NCBI GenBank assembly: GCA_964507325.1
Contig: CAZDQL010000066.1
Coordinates: 1-38,860 of the forward strand
Length of the DNA: 38,860 nucleotides
Source of the DNA: CAZDQL01 sp964507325
GTDB lineage: Bacteria; Planctomycetota; UBA1135; GCA-002686595
Reading direction: 5' to 3'
Positions 38,781 through 38,860 of the stretch are shown one piece after another; the stretch's first letter is position 1; each line of letters begins with the position of its first letter. Made by a program: the position numbers and the translations under genes. The notes under the pieces were generated by a model. That model made no database searches. It was not told the origin of the DNA and worked only from the letters and a program-made list of their open reading frames with translations.

Positions 38781-38860
38781 CCGCCCGTTGAAGAACCCTC
38801 TTGGGTGCGATGTGCGTAGCTGGGAGCCCTGGGCGGTGCGCGGAAACGCAGGCGAATCCG
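38781..38860. other. Window edge after the polysaccharide operon; possible mobile-element end
   Basis: Eighty bases with no gene start. CCGTTGAAGAACCC shortly after the TAG looks like the terminal inverted repeat of IS1182-type elements as I remember them, but only one end is visible and no transposase is in the window. Confidence 0.2.

Noticed and set aside
1..38860. CRISPR array, prophage or complete insertion sequence
   Set aside because: No spaced direct repeats with unique spacers, no cas, phage structural, integrase or transposase genes are seen in the window.

Overview
The window is GC-rich (roughly 70 %), gene-dense bacterial chromosome with about 26 protein genes, one tRNA and one tRNA remnant. 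The gene set suggests a free-living Planctomycetota-type bacterium, but this is inference and no phylogenetic marker settles it. The reasons are a proton-pumping pyrophosphatase beside rsfS, a split b6-type cytochrome b with a large multihaem cytochrome c, two phosphofructokinases, many secreted PHP/matrixin/IPT proteins, and a C-terminal 'QYWYRDP...LSDALQF' module of a kind I associate with planctomycete secreted proteins.

Left part (1-14.6 kb): the 3' end of hppA, rsfS (apparently starting at ATC), a thioredoxin/DUF255 protein, a 161-nt palindromic element and an RND/MMPL transporter run on the plus strand. A minus-strand group then follows: a secreted beta-structured protein, a matrixin-like metalloprotease with IPT/TIG domains and a C-terminal sorting-like tail, a DEDD 3'-5' exonuclease and a PHP-domain hydrolase. 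A plus-strand HDOD signalling gene and a small orphan gene meet an unusual minus-strand gene across a shared terminator. That gene encodes an exported 721-residue PDZ protein with 44 cysteines, many spaced exactly four residues apart.

Middle (14.8-22.8 kb): one minus-strand operon for a quinol:cytochrome c oxidoreductase. In transcription order it encodes a membrane-anchored HEAT-repeat protein, a Rieske protein, a b6-like cytochrome b (with the cysteine expected to bind haem c-i), an expanded subunit IV-like protein, an eight-CXXCH cytochrome c and a cupredoxin. The likely job is oxidation of quinol and delivery of electrons through the octahaem protein to a periplasmic acceptor.

22.9-26.4 kb: divergent phosphofructokinases, one with a PPi-type (GGND) signature and one with an ATP-type (GGDG) signature, then a tRNA-Leu with the unusual anticodon AAG and a degenerate second copy of its 3' half.

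Right part (26.4-38.8 kb): an exopolysaccharide/capsule locus. A WecG/TagA/CpsF glycosyltransferase fused to a monotopic phosphoglycosyl transferase and a coupled metallophosphatase are transcribed leftward. Rightward run a Wza-type exporter, a Wzz/BY-kinase, a Wzx flippase, a Wzy-type polymerase and three GT4 glycosyltransferases, most joined by ATGA/GTGA overlaps. Together they make a nearly complete Wzx/Wzy pathway: priming and second sugar (fusion), further sugars (GT4s), flipping, polymerisation, chain-length control and export.
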